This document shows positions 33,095 to 41,964 of a DNA stretch of 64,000 nucleotides, piece after piece (the stretch's first letter is position 1; each line of letters opens with the position of its first letter). Source of the stretch: Nocardioides sp. S5 (GTDB taxonomy: Bacteria; Actinomycetota; Actinomycetes; Propionibacteriales; Nocardioidaceae); contig NZ_CP022296.1 of NCBI RefSeq assembly GCF_017310035.1, positions 62,001 through 126,000 on the forward strand, in the 5' to 3' direction. Below the pieces are notes generated by a model. It was not told where the DNA came from, did not search any database, and saw only the letters and a program-made list of their open reading frames with translations. The position numbers and the translations under genes are program-made.

Positions 33095-34360
33095 ATGATC
33101 GACCCTCGCCTGCTCCGTGACGACCCCGACCGCGTACGTGCCGCCCAGGCCAAGCGGGGCCTGTCCGCCGACGTGGTGGACCGGGCGCTCGCCGCCGACT
33201 CCGCGCGGCGCCAGGCGATCGCCGACTTCGAGTCGAAGCGCGCCGAGCAGAAGGCGAGCGGTGCCCTGGTGGCCAAGGCTCAGGGCGAGGAGAAGCAGGC
33301 CCTGCTCGCTCAGGTCAAGGAGCTCGCCGCTGGGGTGAAGGCCGCCGAGGCCGCCCGAAACGACGCCGAGGCCGCCTGGGACGAGGCGATCAAGGCCATC
33401 CCCAACGTCGCCGACGACGCCGCGCCCGCCGGTGGCGAGGAGGACTACACCGTCATCGAGCACGTGGGCACGCCCCGCGAGTTCGACTTCGAGCCGCGCG
33501 ACCACGTCGAGCTCGGACGGATGCTCGGCGCCATCGACATCGAGCGCGGCGCCAAGGTCAGCGGCTCGCGCTTCTACTTCCTCACCGGCGTCGGCGCGCA
33601 GCTCCAGCTCGCGCTGGTCAACATGGCGATGGACCAGGCCCGCGCGGCCGGCTTCATCCAGGCGGCCGCCCCCTCGCTGGTGCGGCCGCGCGCGATGGAG
33701 GGCACCGGCTTCCTCGGCCAGGCCGCCGACGACGTCTACCAGATCGCGGGCGAGGACCTCTACCTCGTCGGCACCTCCGAGGTGGCGATGGCGGCCTACC
33801 ACTCCGACGAGATCCTGGATGCCGCCGCGCTCCCCCTTCGCTACGCCGCCTTCAGCCCGTGCTTCCGCAAGGAGGCCGGCTCCTACGGCAAGGACACCAA
33901 GGGCATCTGGCGGGTGCACTGGTTCGACAAGGTGGAGATGTTCGTCTACACCACCGTCGAGGAGTCGTACGCCGAGCACCAACGGCTGCTGGCGTGGGAG
34001 CGGGAGTTCCTCGACAAGCTCGAGCTCGCCTACCGGATCATCGACACCGCCGCGGGCGACCTCGGCCTGAGCGCGTCGCGCAAGTTCGACTGCGAGGCGT
34101 GGATCCCGAGCCGGCAGGGCTACGGCGAGCTCACCTCGACGTCCAACTGCACCGACTTCCAGGCCCGTCGCCTCGACATCCGCACCCGCGGGGAGGGCGG
34201 CACCACGCCGGTCGCGACCCTGAACGGCACGCTCACCGCCGTCACCCGCGCGATCGTGGCGATCCTGGAGACCCACCAGAACGAGGACGGGTCGGTGACG
34301 GTGCCGCAGGCGCTGCGCCCCTACCTCGGCGGACTGGAAGTGATGAAGCCCCTTGACTGA
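33095..34360 (+). CDS. serS: Seryl-tRNA synthetase
   Basis: A 421-residue class II synthetase. The N-terminal coiled-coil arm (about 30-100) grips the long variable arm of tRNA-Ser. Motif 2 is [25 protein letters not shown] and motif 3 is the region [36 protein letters not shown] is also typical. TAGCCT at 33026-33031 is a likely -10 box, giving a leader of about 58 bases; no T-box pattern is visible. It overlaps the next gene by 8 bp. Confidence 0.97.
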   Translation: MIDPRLLRDDPDRVRAAQAKRGLSADVVDRALAADSARRQAIADFESKRAEQKASGALVAKAQGEEKQALLAQVKELAAGVKAAEAARNDAEAAWDEAIKAIPNVADDAAPAGGEEDYTVIEHVGTPREFDFEPRDHVELGRMLGAIDIERGAKVSGSRFYFLTGVGAQLQLALVNMAMDQARAAGFIQAAAPSLVRPRAMEGTGFLGQAADDVYQIAGEDLYLVGTSEVAMAAYHSDEILDAAALPLRYAAFSPCFRKEAGSYGKDTKGIWRVHWFDKVEMFVYTTVEESYAEHQRLLAWEREFLDKLELAYRIIDTAAGDLGLSASRKFDCEAWIPSRQGYGELTSTSNCTDFQARRLDIRTRGEGGTTPVATLNGTLTAVTRAIVAILETHQNEDGSVTVPQALRPYLGGLEVMKPLD

Positions 34361-35189
34361 CTGGGCCCCCAAGGTCGTCGCCCTCGACATCGACGGCACC
34401 CTGCTGAAGTGGGTCGACGGGCAGACCGAGGACTACGAGACCATCACCGCGCCGGTCTACGACGCGATCCACCGCGCCCTCGACGCCGGCGCGCACGTCG
34501 TGCTGTCCAGCGGTCGCTCCCCGCACGGCATGACGCGGATCGCCGACATGCTCGACATCCCCCGCGAGGAGGCCGACCAGCTGTGGGTGGTGGCGTCCAA
34601 CGGCGCGGTGGTCTTCCGCTACCCGCCGATGGAGGTCGTCCACGAGGAGACCTTCGACGCCGCGCCCGCGGTCGCCGCGGTGCTGGAGCACCACCCCGAC
34701 GCACTGGTCGCGGTCGAGGAACGCGCGGTCGGCGGCTACCGCGTCAACCGCGTCTTCCCGGAGGGCGAGATCTCCGGCGAGCAGATCATCACCGAGGTCG
34801 ACGACATCGTCGGTGAGCCCGTGAGCCGCGTGATCATCCGTGACCCCGATGCCACGGCCGACGACTTCCTCGAGCTCGCCTCCAAGCTGGGGCTGCACGG
34901 CACCGACTACGTCGTGGGCTGGACCGCGTGGCTCGACCTGTCCCCGGTCGGGGTCTCGAAGGCCTCCGGACTCCAGCACGTGTGCGACCGGATCGGCCTC
35001 ACCGCCGCCGACGTGCTCGCGATCGGTGACGGTCGCAACGACATCGAGATGCTGCGCTGGGCCGGTCGCGGCGTCGCGATGGGCCAGGCCGTCGACGAGG
35101 TCAGGGCCGCGGCCGACGACGTCACCGCGTCGGTCCACGACGAGGGCGCGGCGCTCGAGATGTCGCGCTGGTTCCCGCAGGGGGCCTGA
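34353..35189 (+). CDS. HAD-family hydrolase (Cof type), first copy
   Basis: A 278-residue phosphatase of the Cof/IIB class. Motif I is [11 protein letters not shown] with the nucleophile Asp; motif II is [11 protein letters not shown]; the Lys of GVSKASGLQ and motif [13 protein letters not shown] complete the site. The substrate may be a sugar phosphate or a flavin/cofactor phosphate. The TTG start overlaps the serS stop by 8 bp, so translation is linked. A second HAD gene lies 0.3 kb downstream in the same operon. Confidence 0.88.
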   Translation: MTDWAPKVVALDIDGTLLKWVDGQTEDYETITAPVYDAIHRALDAGAHVVLSSGRSPHGMTRIADMLDIPREEADQLWVVASNGAVVFRYPPMEVVHEETFDAAPAVAAVLEHHPDALVAVEERAVGGYRVNRVFPEGEISGEQIITEVDDIVGEPVSRVIIRDPDATADDFLELASKLGLHGTDYVVGWTAWLDLSPVGVSKASGLQHVCDRIGLTAADVLAIGDGRNDIEMLRWAGRGVAMGQAVDEVRAAADDVTASVHDEGAALEMSRWFPQGA

Positions 35190-35193
35190 TCCC

Positions 35194-35514
35194 GTGGGCG
35201 AGGGGTTCACCTTCACCGCGCCGCTGTGGCGGTGGACCGCACGCCAGGAGTCGGCCGACTCCTCCTCGTGGTGCTTCGTCACCCTCCCGCCCGACGTGGC
35301 CGAGGAGGTGCGCGACGGCTCGGGCGAGCCGCGCGGCTTCGGGTCCGTGCGCGTACGCGTCCGGGTCGGCGCCACGACCTGGGACACCAGCGTCTTCCCC
35401 GACTCCGGCTCCGGCGGCTTCGTGCTGCCGGTGAAGAAGGCCGTCCGCGCCGCGGCGGGTGTCGAGGAGGGCGACGAGCTGACCGTCACCCTGTCGCTCC
35501 GGGACCCGGCGTGA
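35194..35514 (+). CDS. DUF1905-domain protein
   Basis: A 106-residue protein matching DUF1905: FTFTAPLWRWTARQESADSSSWCFVTLPPDVAEEV, then GFGSVRVRVRVGATTWDTSVFPD and VLPVKKAVRAAAGVEEGDELTVTL. The fold is a small beta barrel of unknown function. It sits between two HAD genes and overlaps the second by 4 bp (GTGA), so the three are co-expressed. Confidence 0.85.
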   Translation: MGEGFTFTAPLWRWTARQESADSSSWCFVTLPPDVAEEVRDGSGEPRGFGSVRVRVRVGATTWDTSVFPDSGSGGFVLPVKKAVRAAAGVEEGDELTVTLSLRDPA

Positions 35515-36311
35515 GCACGCCGCGGCTGGTCGCCACCGACCTCGACGGCACCCTGCTCCACTCCGACGGCACCGTCACCGACCGCACCCGCGCGGTGCTC
35601 GAGGAGCTCGACGCCCGCGGCGTGCCGGTCGTCTTCACCACCGGGCGCCCGATCCGCTGGATGGAGGAGCTCTGGGCCGACGTCGGCGGCCACGGGCTCG
35701 CGATCTGCAGCAACGGCGCCCTGGTGTACGACGTCGCGCGCCGCGAGGTGCGCGACTTCCGGGCGGTGCCGCGCGAGGTGGGCGTCGCCGTCGCAGAGCA
35801 GCTGCGCACGGCCGTCCCGGGGACCACCTTCGCCGTCGAGCACACGACCGGGTGGGCCAGCGAGGTCGACTTCCCCCGCCACCCCGACGACCGGGCCGAG
35901 CGCCACACCGGCGACCTCGCCGACATCTTCGGCGACGACGTGGTGAAGGTGCTCGCGGTGCACCGCGACCTCGAGCCGGAGGACTTCTGGCGCCGGGTGG
36001 AGGCGTCGGCGGGCGACCAGGTGGTGACGACCTGGTCGTCGTCCTTCGCGCTCGTCGAGATCAGCGCCGCCGGCGTCACCAAGGCCACCACGCTCGCCGT
36101 GCTGGCCGACGAGATGGGCGTCCTGCCCGAGGACGTGGTCGCCTTCGGTGACATGCCCAACGACGTGGCGATGCTGCAGTGGGCCGGCACGTCGTACGCC
36201 ATGGCCAACGCCCATCCCTCGCTGCACGAGCTCGCCGACCACCGGGCGCCGGCCAACGACGACGACGGGGTCGCGGTGGTGCTGACCGACCTCTTCGGCC
36301 TGTCTCGCTAG
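35511..36311 (+). CDS. HAD-family hydrolase (Cof type), second copy
   Basis: A 266-residue paralogue of the protein at 34353. It has VATDLDGTLLHSDG (nucleophile Asp), VVFTTGRPIRWM, the Lys of GVTKATTLAVL and FGDMPNDVAMLQWAG. It starts at a GTG that overlaps the DUF1905 stop. Having two Cof-type phosphatases in a serS operon suggests different substrates. Substrate not predictable. Confidence 0.9.
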   Translation: MSTPRLVATDLDGTLLHSDGTVTDRTRAVLEELDARGVPVVFTTGRPIRWMEELWADVGGHGLAICSNGALVYDVARREVRDFRAVPREVGVAVAEQLRTAVPGTTFAVEHTTGWASEVDFPRHPDDRAERHTGDLADIFGDDVVKVLAVHRDLEPEDFWRRVEASAGDQVVTTWSSSFALVEISAAGVTKATTLAVLADEMGVLPEDVVAFGDMPNDVAMLQWAGTSYAMANAHPSLHELADHRAPANDDDGVAVVLTDLFGLSR

Positions 36312-36321
36312 GCTGCCCGCC

Positions 36322-36903
36322 ATGATCCGTGCCGTCCATGCTGTCCGTGTCGCTGCCGCGATGCTGCTCGCGTGCGTGGGCCTGGTCCTGACCGTGAGCG
36401 CACCGGCCTCCGCAGCGTGCACCTGCAAGCAGGGCCAGCTCGAGCAGCAGGTCCAGCGCGCCGACGTGGTCTTCATCGGCACGATCGACGGCGTCGAGGC
36501 TGCCGGCGACGACTTCACCTACGACGTCACCGCGTCCCGGGCCTACCAGGGCACCCCCGAGCGCTCCACCCAGGTCTTCTCCGCCGGTGGCCCGGCCGCC
36601 TGCGGTCTGGGCGAGCTCGAGGTCGGCACGACCTACGTCTTCCTCGCCACGGGCGACGCCGCGCCGTACGACGCCGACAGCTGCGGCGGCACCGCCGTCG
36701 CCAACCCGACGAAGGTCGACAAGGTCGAGCAGCTCCTCGGGGAGGGCACACCGGTCGAGCCGCCCCCGCCCCCGACCGCGGAGCTGACCCGCGTCGAGGA
36801 CTCCCCGCCGGCGGGCTTCGCGCGCGCCGCCGCACCGGGCGCCGCCGCCGCGATCATCGGCCTGCTCGGCCTCGTCGTCGTACGCCGCCTCGCGCGCCGC
36901 TGA
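36322..36903 (+). CDS. Secreted TIMP/NTR-like protein with C-terminal membrane anchor
   Basis: A 193-residue exported protein. A signal peptide ends ASA, so the mature chain begins ACTCK, with the Cys-x-Cys near its N-terminus that marks tissue-inhibitor-of-metalloproteinase-like (NTR) folds. The strands DVVFIGTIDGV and TTYVFLATGD and the later CGLGE and CGGT cysteines agree. A Pro-rich linker and one C-terminal helix (AAAIIGLLGLVVVRRLARR) anchor it to the outer membrane face. TAGGCT lies 7 bp before the ATG. A protease-inhibitor role is not shown. Confidence 0.8.
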   Translation: MIRAVHAVRVAAAMLLACVGLVLTVSAPASAACTCKQGQLEQQVQRADVVFIGTIDGVEAAGDDFTYDVTASRAYQGTPERSTQVFSAGGPAACGLGELEVGTTYVFLATGDAAPYDADSCGGTAVANPTKVDKVEQLLGEGTPVEPPPPPTAELTRVEDSPPAGFARAAAPGAAAAIIGLLGLVVVRRLARR

Positions 36904-36921
36904 CCCGTCCGGGCCGACGCC

Positions 36922-37542
36922 TCAGAGGTACATCCCGCTGGACGTCCCGCCGGACTCCTGGGTCTCGTCGGAGGGCATGTTGGGCATCCCCATCGGCTGG
37001 TGCTGCGCGTGGCCGGGGCCGGCAGGCAGCGCGCGGCGCATCTGCTCGAGCTGGGCGCGCGAGGCCATCTGCTGGGCGTAGATCGCGGTCTGGATGCCGT
37101 GGAAGAGGCCCTCGAGCCAGCCGACGAGCTGGGCCTGCGCGATGCGCAGCTCGCCCTCCGACGGGGTGCCCTCCTCGGTGAAGGGCAGCGAGAGGCGCTC
37201 GAGCTCCTCGACCAGCTCGGGGGCCAGACCCGACTCGAGCTCCTTGATGGAGGCGGCGTGGATCTCCTTGAGACGCTGGCGGCTGGCCTCGTCGAGGGGC
37301 GCGGCCTTCACCTCCTCGAGGAGCTGGCGGATCATGCTGCCGATGCGCATCACCTTCGCCGGCTGCTCGACCAGCTCGGTGATGTGGCGCTCGCCCCCAC
37401 CCTCCTCGTCGTCGTCACCGGACTGCTGCGTCATCGCCGGCAGGGCGCTCGCGGGGATGGTGCCGATCGGCTGGCCGTCAGGCCCGACCACGACCACGTG
37501 GTCCTCGGACGCAGGGGCGCTGGGCTGCTGCTGCTCGGTCAT
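36922..37542 (-). CDS. bpa: Bacterial proteasome activator
   Basis: A 206-residue Bpa/PafE (DUF2587) protein, the ATP-independent ring that opens the 20S proteasome for unfolded substrates. The helical core is ELVEQPAKVMRIGSMIRQLL to LVGWLEGLFHGIQTAIYAQQM. The last residues, SSGMYL, fit the HbYX-type gate-opening motif (hydrophobic-Tyr-any). The N-terminus is acidic and flexible. This implies a proteasome elsewhere in the genome. TAGGGT lies 7 bp before the ATG. Confidence 0.93.
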   Translation of the reverse strand: MTEQQQPSAPASEDHVVVVGPDGQPIGTIPASALPAMTQQSGDDDEEGGGERHITELVEQPAKVMRIGSMIRQLLEEVKAAPLDEASRQRLKEIHAASIKELESGLAPELVEELERLSLPFTEEGTPSEGELRIAQAQLVGWLEGLFHGIQTAIYAQQMASRAQLEQMRRALPAGPGHAQHQPMGMPNMPSDETQESGGTSSGMYL

Positions 37543-37595
37543 GACCGCCACCCTATGACGCGCCCGGTGGCCGGGCGACGGGAGCGGTTGGCTCA

Positions 37596-38561
37596 TCAGA
37601 GCGTCAGCAGGATCTTCCCGGTGTGGGCGCCGTCCTCCATCAGCTGGTGGGCGCGCGCCACGTCCTCGAGCGGCATCGTGGTCTCCACGATCGGGCGGAT
37701 CCGGCCGGCCGCGACGTGCGGCCAGACGTTCTCCACCACCCCGCAGCAGATGGCGGCCTTCTCCTCCAGCGGTCGAGCGCGCAGCGACGTCGCGGTCACC
37801 GATGCGCGCTTGCGCAGGAGGGCCTGGATGTCGAGCTCGCCCTTGGTGCCGCCCTGGAAGCCGATGATGACCAGACGCCCGCCGGTGGCGAGGGCCGCGA
37901 CGTTGCGGCCGAGGTACTTCGCGCCCATGTTGTCCAGGACGACGTCGGCGCCGCCGGCCCCGCTGAGCACCTCGACGAAGTCCTCGTCGCGGTAGGAGAT
38001 CGCCGTGGCCCCGAGCGAGCGGCACAGCTCGAGCTTCTCCGGCGACCCGGCGGTCGTGAAGACCTCGGCCCCACGCGCGACGGCGAGCTGGATCGCCATC
38101 GTGCCGATGCCGCCGGCGCCGCCGTGGACGAGGAAGCGCTCGCCCTTCGCGAGGTGGGCGGTCATGAAGACGTTGGACCACACGGTCGCGGCGACCTCGG
38201 GCAGCGCCGCGGCCTCGACGAGGGACACGCCGCCCGGCACCGGCATGACCTGTCCGACCGGCACCGCGACGCGGGCGGCGTACCCGCCACCGGCGAGCAG
38301 CGCGCAGACCTCGTCGCCGACCGACCAGCCCTCCACGCCCTCGCCGAGCTCGGCGATGCGACCGCTGCACTCGAGGCCGATGACCTCGGACGCGCCCGGG
38401 GGCGGCGGGTAGAACCCCTGCCGCTGCAGGGTGTCGGCCCGGTTGACCGCCGTCGCGACGACGTCGACCAGCACCTCCCCTGCGCCGGGTCGGGGGTCGG
38501 CGACCTCGCCGACGGACAGGACCTCGGGGCCACCGGTGCCGGTGGTCACGACTGCGCGCAC
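37596..38561 (-). CDS. NAD(P)H:quinone oxidoreductase (zinc-free MDR family)
   Basis: A 321-residue medium-chain reductase of the quinone oxidoreductase type. NRADTLQRQGFYPPPPGASEVIGLECSG and the nucleotide loop LVHGGAGGIGTMAIQLA are typical; the zinc-binding Cys residues of alcohol dehydrogenases are missing. It probably reduces quinones or enones with NADPH. The GTG start lies 4 bp after the DUF6457-like gene's stop, so the two are in one operon. Confidence 0.9.
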   Translation of the reverse strand: MRAVVTTGTGGPEVLSVGEVADPRPGAGEVLVDVVATAVNRADTLQRQGFYPPPPGASEVIGLECSGRIAELGEGVEGWSVGDEVCALLAGGGYAARVAVPVGQVMPVPGGVSLVEAAALPEVAATVWSNVFMTAHLAKGERFLVHGGAGGIGTMAIQLAVARGAEVFTTAGSPEKLELCRSLGATAISYRDEDFVEVLSGAGGADVVLDNMGAKYLGRNVAALATGGRLVIIGFQGGTKGELDIQALLRKRASVTATSLRARPLEEKAAICCGVVENVWPHVAAGRIRPIVETTMPLEDVARAHQLMEDGAHTGKILLTL

Positions 38562-38565
38562 GGAA

Positions 38566-38889
38566 TCAGTCCTCGTAGAGATCGCTGGAGTGGTCGACCG
38601 ACGAGTCGTCGGGCACCTCGTCGTCGACGTCGTCGGGGTCGGGGGCGTCGGCGGGCCGGTCCCAGCTCTCGGCGAGCAGCTGCGCCCGGGCCGCGAGCTT
38701 CTCGATCGCCTCCGGGTCGGCGTCACCCGCACCGGCGGCCCAGCCGAGCAGGTAGGCGGTGATGGGCGCCGCCGTCTTCTGCACGTTCTGCGCAGCGGTG
38801 CGCGCCAGGTCGAGGACGAGGCCTTCGTCGACCTCGGTGTCGACGTCGAGGACGTCGCTGAGCTCGTCGATCCAGTCGTGGAGGTTCAC
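38566..38889 (-). CDS. DUF6457-like small protein linked to MobA
   Basis: A 107-residue acidic protein, VNLHDWIDELSDVLDVDTEVDEGLVLDLARTAAQNV, then AAPITAYLLGWAAG and an acidic tail. It fits DUF6457, a domain sometimes fused to the C-terminus of MobA-like guanylyltransferases. Here it is separate but downstream of mobA on the same strand, across a 50-bp gap. A role in molybdenum cofactor handling is inferred from that link. Confidence 0.75.
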   Translation of the reverse strand: MNLHDWIDELSDVLDVDTEVDEGLVLDLARTAAQNVQKTAAPITAYLLGWAAGAGDADPEAIEKLAARAQLLAESWDRPADAPDPDDVDDEVPDDSSVDHSSDLYED

Positions 38890-38939
38890 GAGCCCAATGT
38901 CCCTCACCCCACCCGGCGGCGGCAAGGGAGGAGGCCCGC

Positions 38940-39518
38940 TCAGCCGCCGAGGTCGCGCAGGTCGGCCCAGGTGTCGATGTCGAGCGCCTCCTCGGCGCCG
39001 GCCGGCACCGACGCCAGGCGCAGGGGGGCGAGGAGCCGGTGCAGCGCCATGCCGTGCTGCTGCTCCAGCCCGGGGCGTACGTCGGCGAGGCGGGTCGCGT
39101 CGAGCACCCCGGCCAGCTGCCGCCGGCCGTCGTCGTCGACGAGGAACGCCCCGTCGTGGCCGTCCGCCGCTGCGCGCAGCCTCCGCATCGTGGCCGCCGT
39201 GACCCGCGGCATGTCGACGGCCAGCACGCCGACGAGCCGCGGTCGGCGCAGCAGCGCGTCGACACCGGTGAGCAGGCCCGCGACCGGACCGCCGCGCGGC
39301 GGGTCCTCGCAGGCGAACGTGACCGGCCGCTCGGTCGGCACGGACTGCGGGGCGACGACCACGACCTCGTCGGCGTCGAGGAAGGCGTCCACGGCGTGGG
39401 CCAGCAGCGTGCGACCGGCGAGCTCGACGCTCGCCTTGTCGATCCCGTCCATCCGCGCCGCCGTGCCCCCGGCCAGCACCACGCCGCAGAAACCGGCTGC
39501 AGTCAGGTCGAGGTCCAT
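38940..39518 (-). CDS. mobA: Molybdenum cofactor guanylyltransferase
   Basis: A 192-residue nucleotidyltransferase that joins GMP to molybdopterin. GVVLAGGTAARMDGIDKASVELAGRTLL is the GTP-binding start, PPRGGPVAGLL contacts the base, and VLAVDMPRVTA supplies the Asp for Mg2+. The ATG at 39518 follows GGAGGA by 7 bases. It may also serve as a general MobA-like NTP transferase. It is divergent from the nitrilase gene. Confidence 0.9.
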   Translation of the reverse strand: MDLDLTAAGFCGVVLAGGTAARMDGIDKASVELAGRTLLAHAVDAFLDADEVVVVAPQSVPTERPVTFACEDPPRGGPVAGLLTGVDALLRRPRLVGVLAVDMPRVTAATMRRLRAAADGHDGAFLVDDDGRRQLAGVLDATRLADVRPGLEQQHGMALHRLLAPLRLASVPAGAEEALDIDTWADLRDLGG

Positions 39519-39561
39519 GTGCGCATCCTCCCAGCCCGCTCCGCTCTGGCAGTCTGGAGGC

Positions 39562-40335
39562 ATGGACACCGGACAGCAGCTGCGCGTGCGCGTCCACCAG
39601 TGGGCGAGCGGCCTCGACCCCGACGCCAACCGTGGGCGACTGGCCACCGACGTGGCGCCCGGCGCCGACCTGGTCGTCCTGCCGGAGGCCTACGCCCGCG
39701 ACTTCGGGGAGGCCGGGTCCGACATCAGTGCGTACGCCGAGCCGGTGGACGGACCCTTCGCCACCGAGGTGGCGCGGGTGGCCGACGCGACCTCGAGCAC
39801 GGTGGTCGCCGGCATGTTCGAGACCTCCGCCGACCCGGCGCGGCCCTGGAACACGCTCGTCGTGCGCGGCGCCGGTCGGGCGGACTACCGCAAGATCCAC
39901 CTCTACGACTCCTTCGGCTACCGCGAGTCCGACCGGCTGACCGGCGGACCGCTCGAGCCCGTCGTCGTCGACGTCGAGGGCTGGAGGGTCGGGCTGATGA
40001 CCTGCTACGACCTGCGCTTCCCCGAGCTCGCGCGCCGCCTCGTCGACGCCGGCGCCGAGGTCCTCGTCGTGCCGGCCGCGTGGCTGCCCGGCGAGCGCAA
40101 GGTGGCGCACTGGCGCACCCTGCTCGCGGCCCGGGCCATCGAGAACACCTGCTTCGTCGTCGGCGCCGCCCAGCCCGAGCCCCGCTACAGCGGCCACTCG
40201 GTGGTCGTCGGGCCGCTCGGTGAGGTGCTCGCGGAGGCCGGGGGAGCCGAGGCGACCCTCGACGTCGTGCTGGAGCGTGCGGACCTCGAGACGGCCCGTC
40301 GCACCAATCCGTCCCTGTCCAACCGACGGCTGTAA
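39562..40335 (+). CDS. Nitrilase-superfamily C-N hydrolase
   Basis: A 257-residue hydrolase with the Glu-Lys-Cys triad: Glu in VVLPEAYARD, Lys in DYRKIHLYDSFG and Cys in GLMTCYDLRFPEL. The DSFGYRESD and later RAIENTCFVVGAAQ stretches place it with omega-amidase or deaminated-glutathione amidase types. It probably removes ammonia from a small amide. CAGTCT lies 6 bp before the ATG. Its TAA stop forms part of the next gene's likely -10 box. Confidence 0.92.
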   Translation: MDTGQQLRVRVHQWASGLDPDANRGRLATDVAPGADLVVLPEAYARDFGEAGSDISAYAEPVDGPFATEVARVADATSSTVVAGMFETSADPARPWNTLVVRGAGRADYRKIHLYDSFGYRESDRLTGGPLEPVVVDVEGWRVGLMTCYDLRFPELARRLVDAGAEVLVVPAAWLPGERKVAHWRTLLAARAIENTCFVVGAAQPEPRYSGHSVVVGPLGEVLAEAGGAEATLDVVLERADLETARRTNPSLSNRRL

Positions 40336-40346
40336 CCTCCTGCGAC

Positions 40347-41609
40347 GTGTCTTCCCCCACCGCCGACAGCCCCCGCGGGTCCTCCCGCGGCAAGCGGGCT
40401 GCCGAGCGGCCGCCCTCGCGGCTGCGCCGGACCCGGAAGCCGAAGCCCCATCCCGCCCCGGCCGAGGCCCCGCCGGAGCCGGAGCCCACCCCGGTCGCGG
40501 CGCCGCCCGCCACGCCCGTCGCCACCGCGCACGCACCTGCGCCCGAGCCGACCCCTGAGCCGACCCCTGAGCCCACCCACGACACCGGCGCCCTCCCTCC
40601 CGACGGCCCGCGTCGCTCGCTGCTGCTGCTGTGGTTCGCCGTGCTCGGCCTGGGCGCCGCCGCGCTCGTCTGGTCGGCCCTGGGCGGGCTCCTCGCCGAG
40701 AATGCGTCGGCCGGCCCCCTGGGATCCGTGCCGGAGTGGGTGGACGGCGCCGGCGCGGTGGCCGTGGCCACCGCCCTGTCGTGGCTGCTCGCCACCCGGA
40801 CGGCGGGGCGCGCGCTCGTCTCCGCCGGTCTCGCGCTGGCGCTGGGCGTGGCCAGCCTCCTCGTCGGCGGGAGGGTGCTGCCGACCGGCGCCGCGGTGAT
40901 GACCTGCGTCGTGGGCAGCGTGTACGCCGTGATGGTCACGGTGCCGGCCGTGACCTGGTGGAAGGCGGTGCGCGAGGTCCTCGTCGCGGTCCTGGTGGCG
41001 GTGGTGACGGCCTTCGCGGCTGTCGGCTTCGAGCCCACCGTCGCGCCCGACCGCTTCGACCTCGCGGCCCTGTTCCTCGCCCTCGGCCTGGTCTTCACCA
41101 TCGTCTACCGCCTCGGCGCCGGCCTCCACGGCCTCGGCCGGCGCGGCATGATCGTGGTCGCCTCCGGCCTCGCCGTCCTCGTCGTGACGCTGCTCTACGC
41201 CGAGCTGCTCCGTCGCTACGGCACCCAGACCTTCGTGTCGTCCGTCCTCGACTTCGCCGACTGGGTCTCGGCCCGCATCGGGGCGTTCCCGCGCCCGCTG
41301 GTCGTGCTCCTCGGCATCCCGGCGCTGGCGTGGGGCACCCACCTGCGCGCCCGCCGGCGCCAGGGCTGGTGGGTGTGCGCCTTCGGCGTCGCGGCCACCG
41401 TGCCGCTGGCCACGGGCCTGGTCGCGCCGGACAGCTCCTACCTCGAGGCCGGCCTGCGGGCGGCGTACTCCCTCGTCCTCGGCCTGCTCATCGGCTACGT
41501 GCTGATCCGCATCGACCTCGCCCTCACCGGCACCAAGGGCAGCCGCGGACGGCGCGCGGAGGAGGCCGGACCGCACCGGCCCGAGCCGCGTCGCTTCGCC
41601 GAGCTCTGA
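40347..41609 (+). CDS. Multi-pass membrane protein with a Pro-rich N-terminus
   Basis: A 420-residue membrane protein. The first 90 residues are basic then Pro/Glu-rich, with EPTPEPTPEPT tandem repeats, and are probably cytoplasmic. About nine helices follow, starting RRSLLLLWFAVLGLGAAALVWSAL. A short basic tail ends it. The GTG start has TAACCT 8 bp upstream. No family recognised; it is unlike a typical transporter because no charged motif lies between helices. Confidence 0.72.
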   Translation: MSSPTADSPRGSSRGKRAAERPPSRLRRTRKPKPHPAPAEAPPEPEPTPVAAPPATPVATAHAPAPEPTPEPTPEPTHDTGALPPDGPRRSLLLLWFAVLGLGAAALVWSALGGLLAENASAGPLGSVPEWVDGAGAVAVATALSWLLATRTAGRALVSAGLALALGVASLLVGGRVLPTGAAVMTCVVGSVYAVMVTVPAVTWWKAVREVLVAVLVAVVTAFAAVGFEPTVAPDRFDLAALFLALGLVFTIVYRLGAGLHGLGRRGMIVVASGLAVLVVTLLYAELLRRYGTQTFVSSVLDFADWVSARIGAFPRPLVVLLGIPALAWGTHLRARRRQGWWVCAFGVAATVPLATGLVAPDSSYLEAGLRAAYSLVLGLLIGYVLIRIDLALTGTKGSRGRRAEEAGPHRPEPRRFAEL

Positions 41610-41699
41610 GCCTGCCCCCGAGCCTGGCCCTGAGCCCGCCCTTGGGCCCGCCGCGGGTCCGATCAGCGGCTACGCCCCGGTAACCGCTAGCGTCGAGCC

Positions 41700-41927
41700 A
41701 TGGCCCGCACCACGTCGCTCGAGATCGTGTCCGAGCTGGTCGCCAACGTGCTGACCATCGAGGTCGCCGAGGGCGACCGCGTCGAGGCCGGCGACACCGT
41801 CGTGCTGCTGGAGTCGATGAAGATGGAGATCCCGATGCTCGCCGAGCGCGCGGGCACCGTCACCGCGATCAAGGTGACCGTCGGCGACGTCGTGCAGGAC
41901 GGCGACGTCCTCGTCGTCCTGGACTGA
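41700..41927 (+). CDS. Mini biotinyl carrier protein (TB7.3-like)
   Basis: A 75-residue protein made only of a biotinyl/lipoyl domain. ESMKMEIP places the probable biotin on Lys41. Size and layout match TB7.3 (Rv3221c), a biotinylated protein of M. tuberculosis. No carboxylase subunit lies beside it, so its partner enzyme is unknown; the carboxylase alpha at 4361 already has its own biotinyl domain. TAGCGT lies 6 bp before the ATG. Confidence 0.88.
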   Translation: MARTTSLEIVSELVANVLTIEVAEGDRVEAGDTVVLLESMKMEIPMLAERAGTVTAIKVTVGDVVQDGDVLVVLD

Positions 41928-41964
41928 CCGCACCTGCGGGCATCCGGGCCCCTACGCTCACGCC

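Noticed and set aside
40540..40580. Tandem DNA repeat
   Set aside because: It encodes the EPTPEPTPEPT linker of the membrane protein and needs no other explanation.
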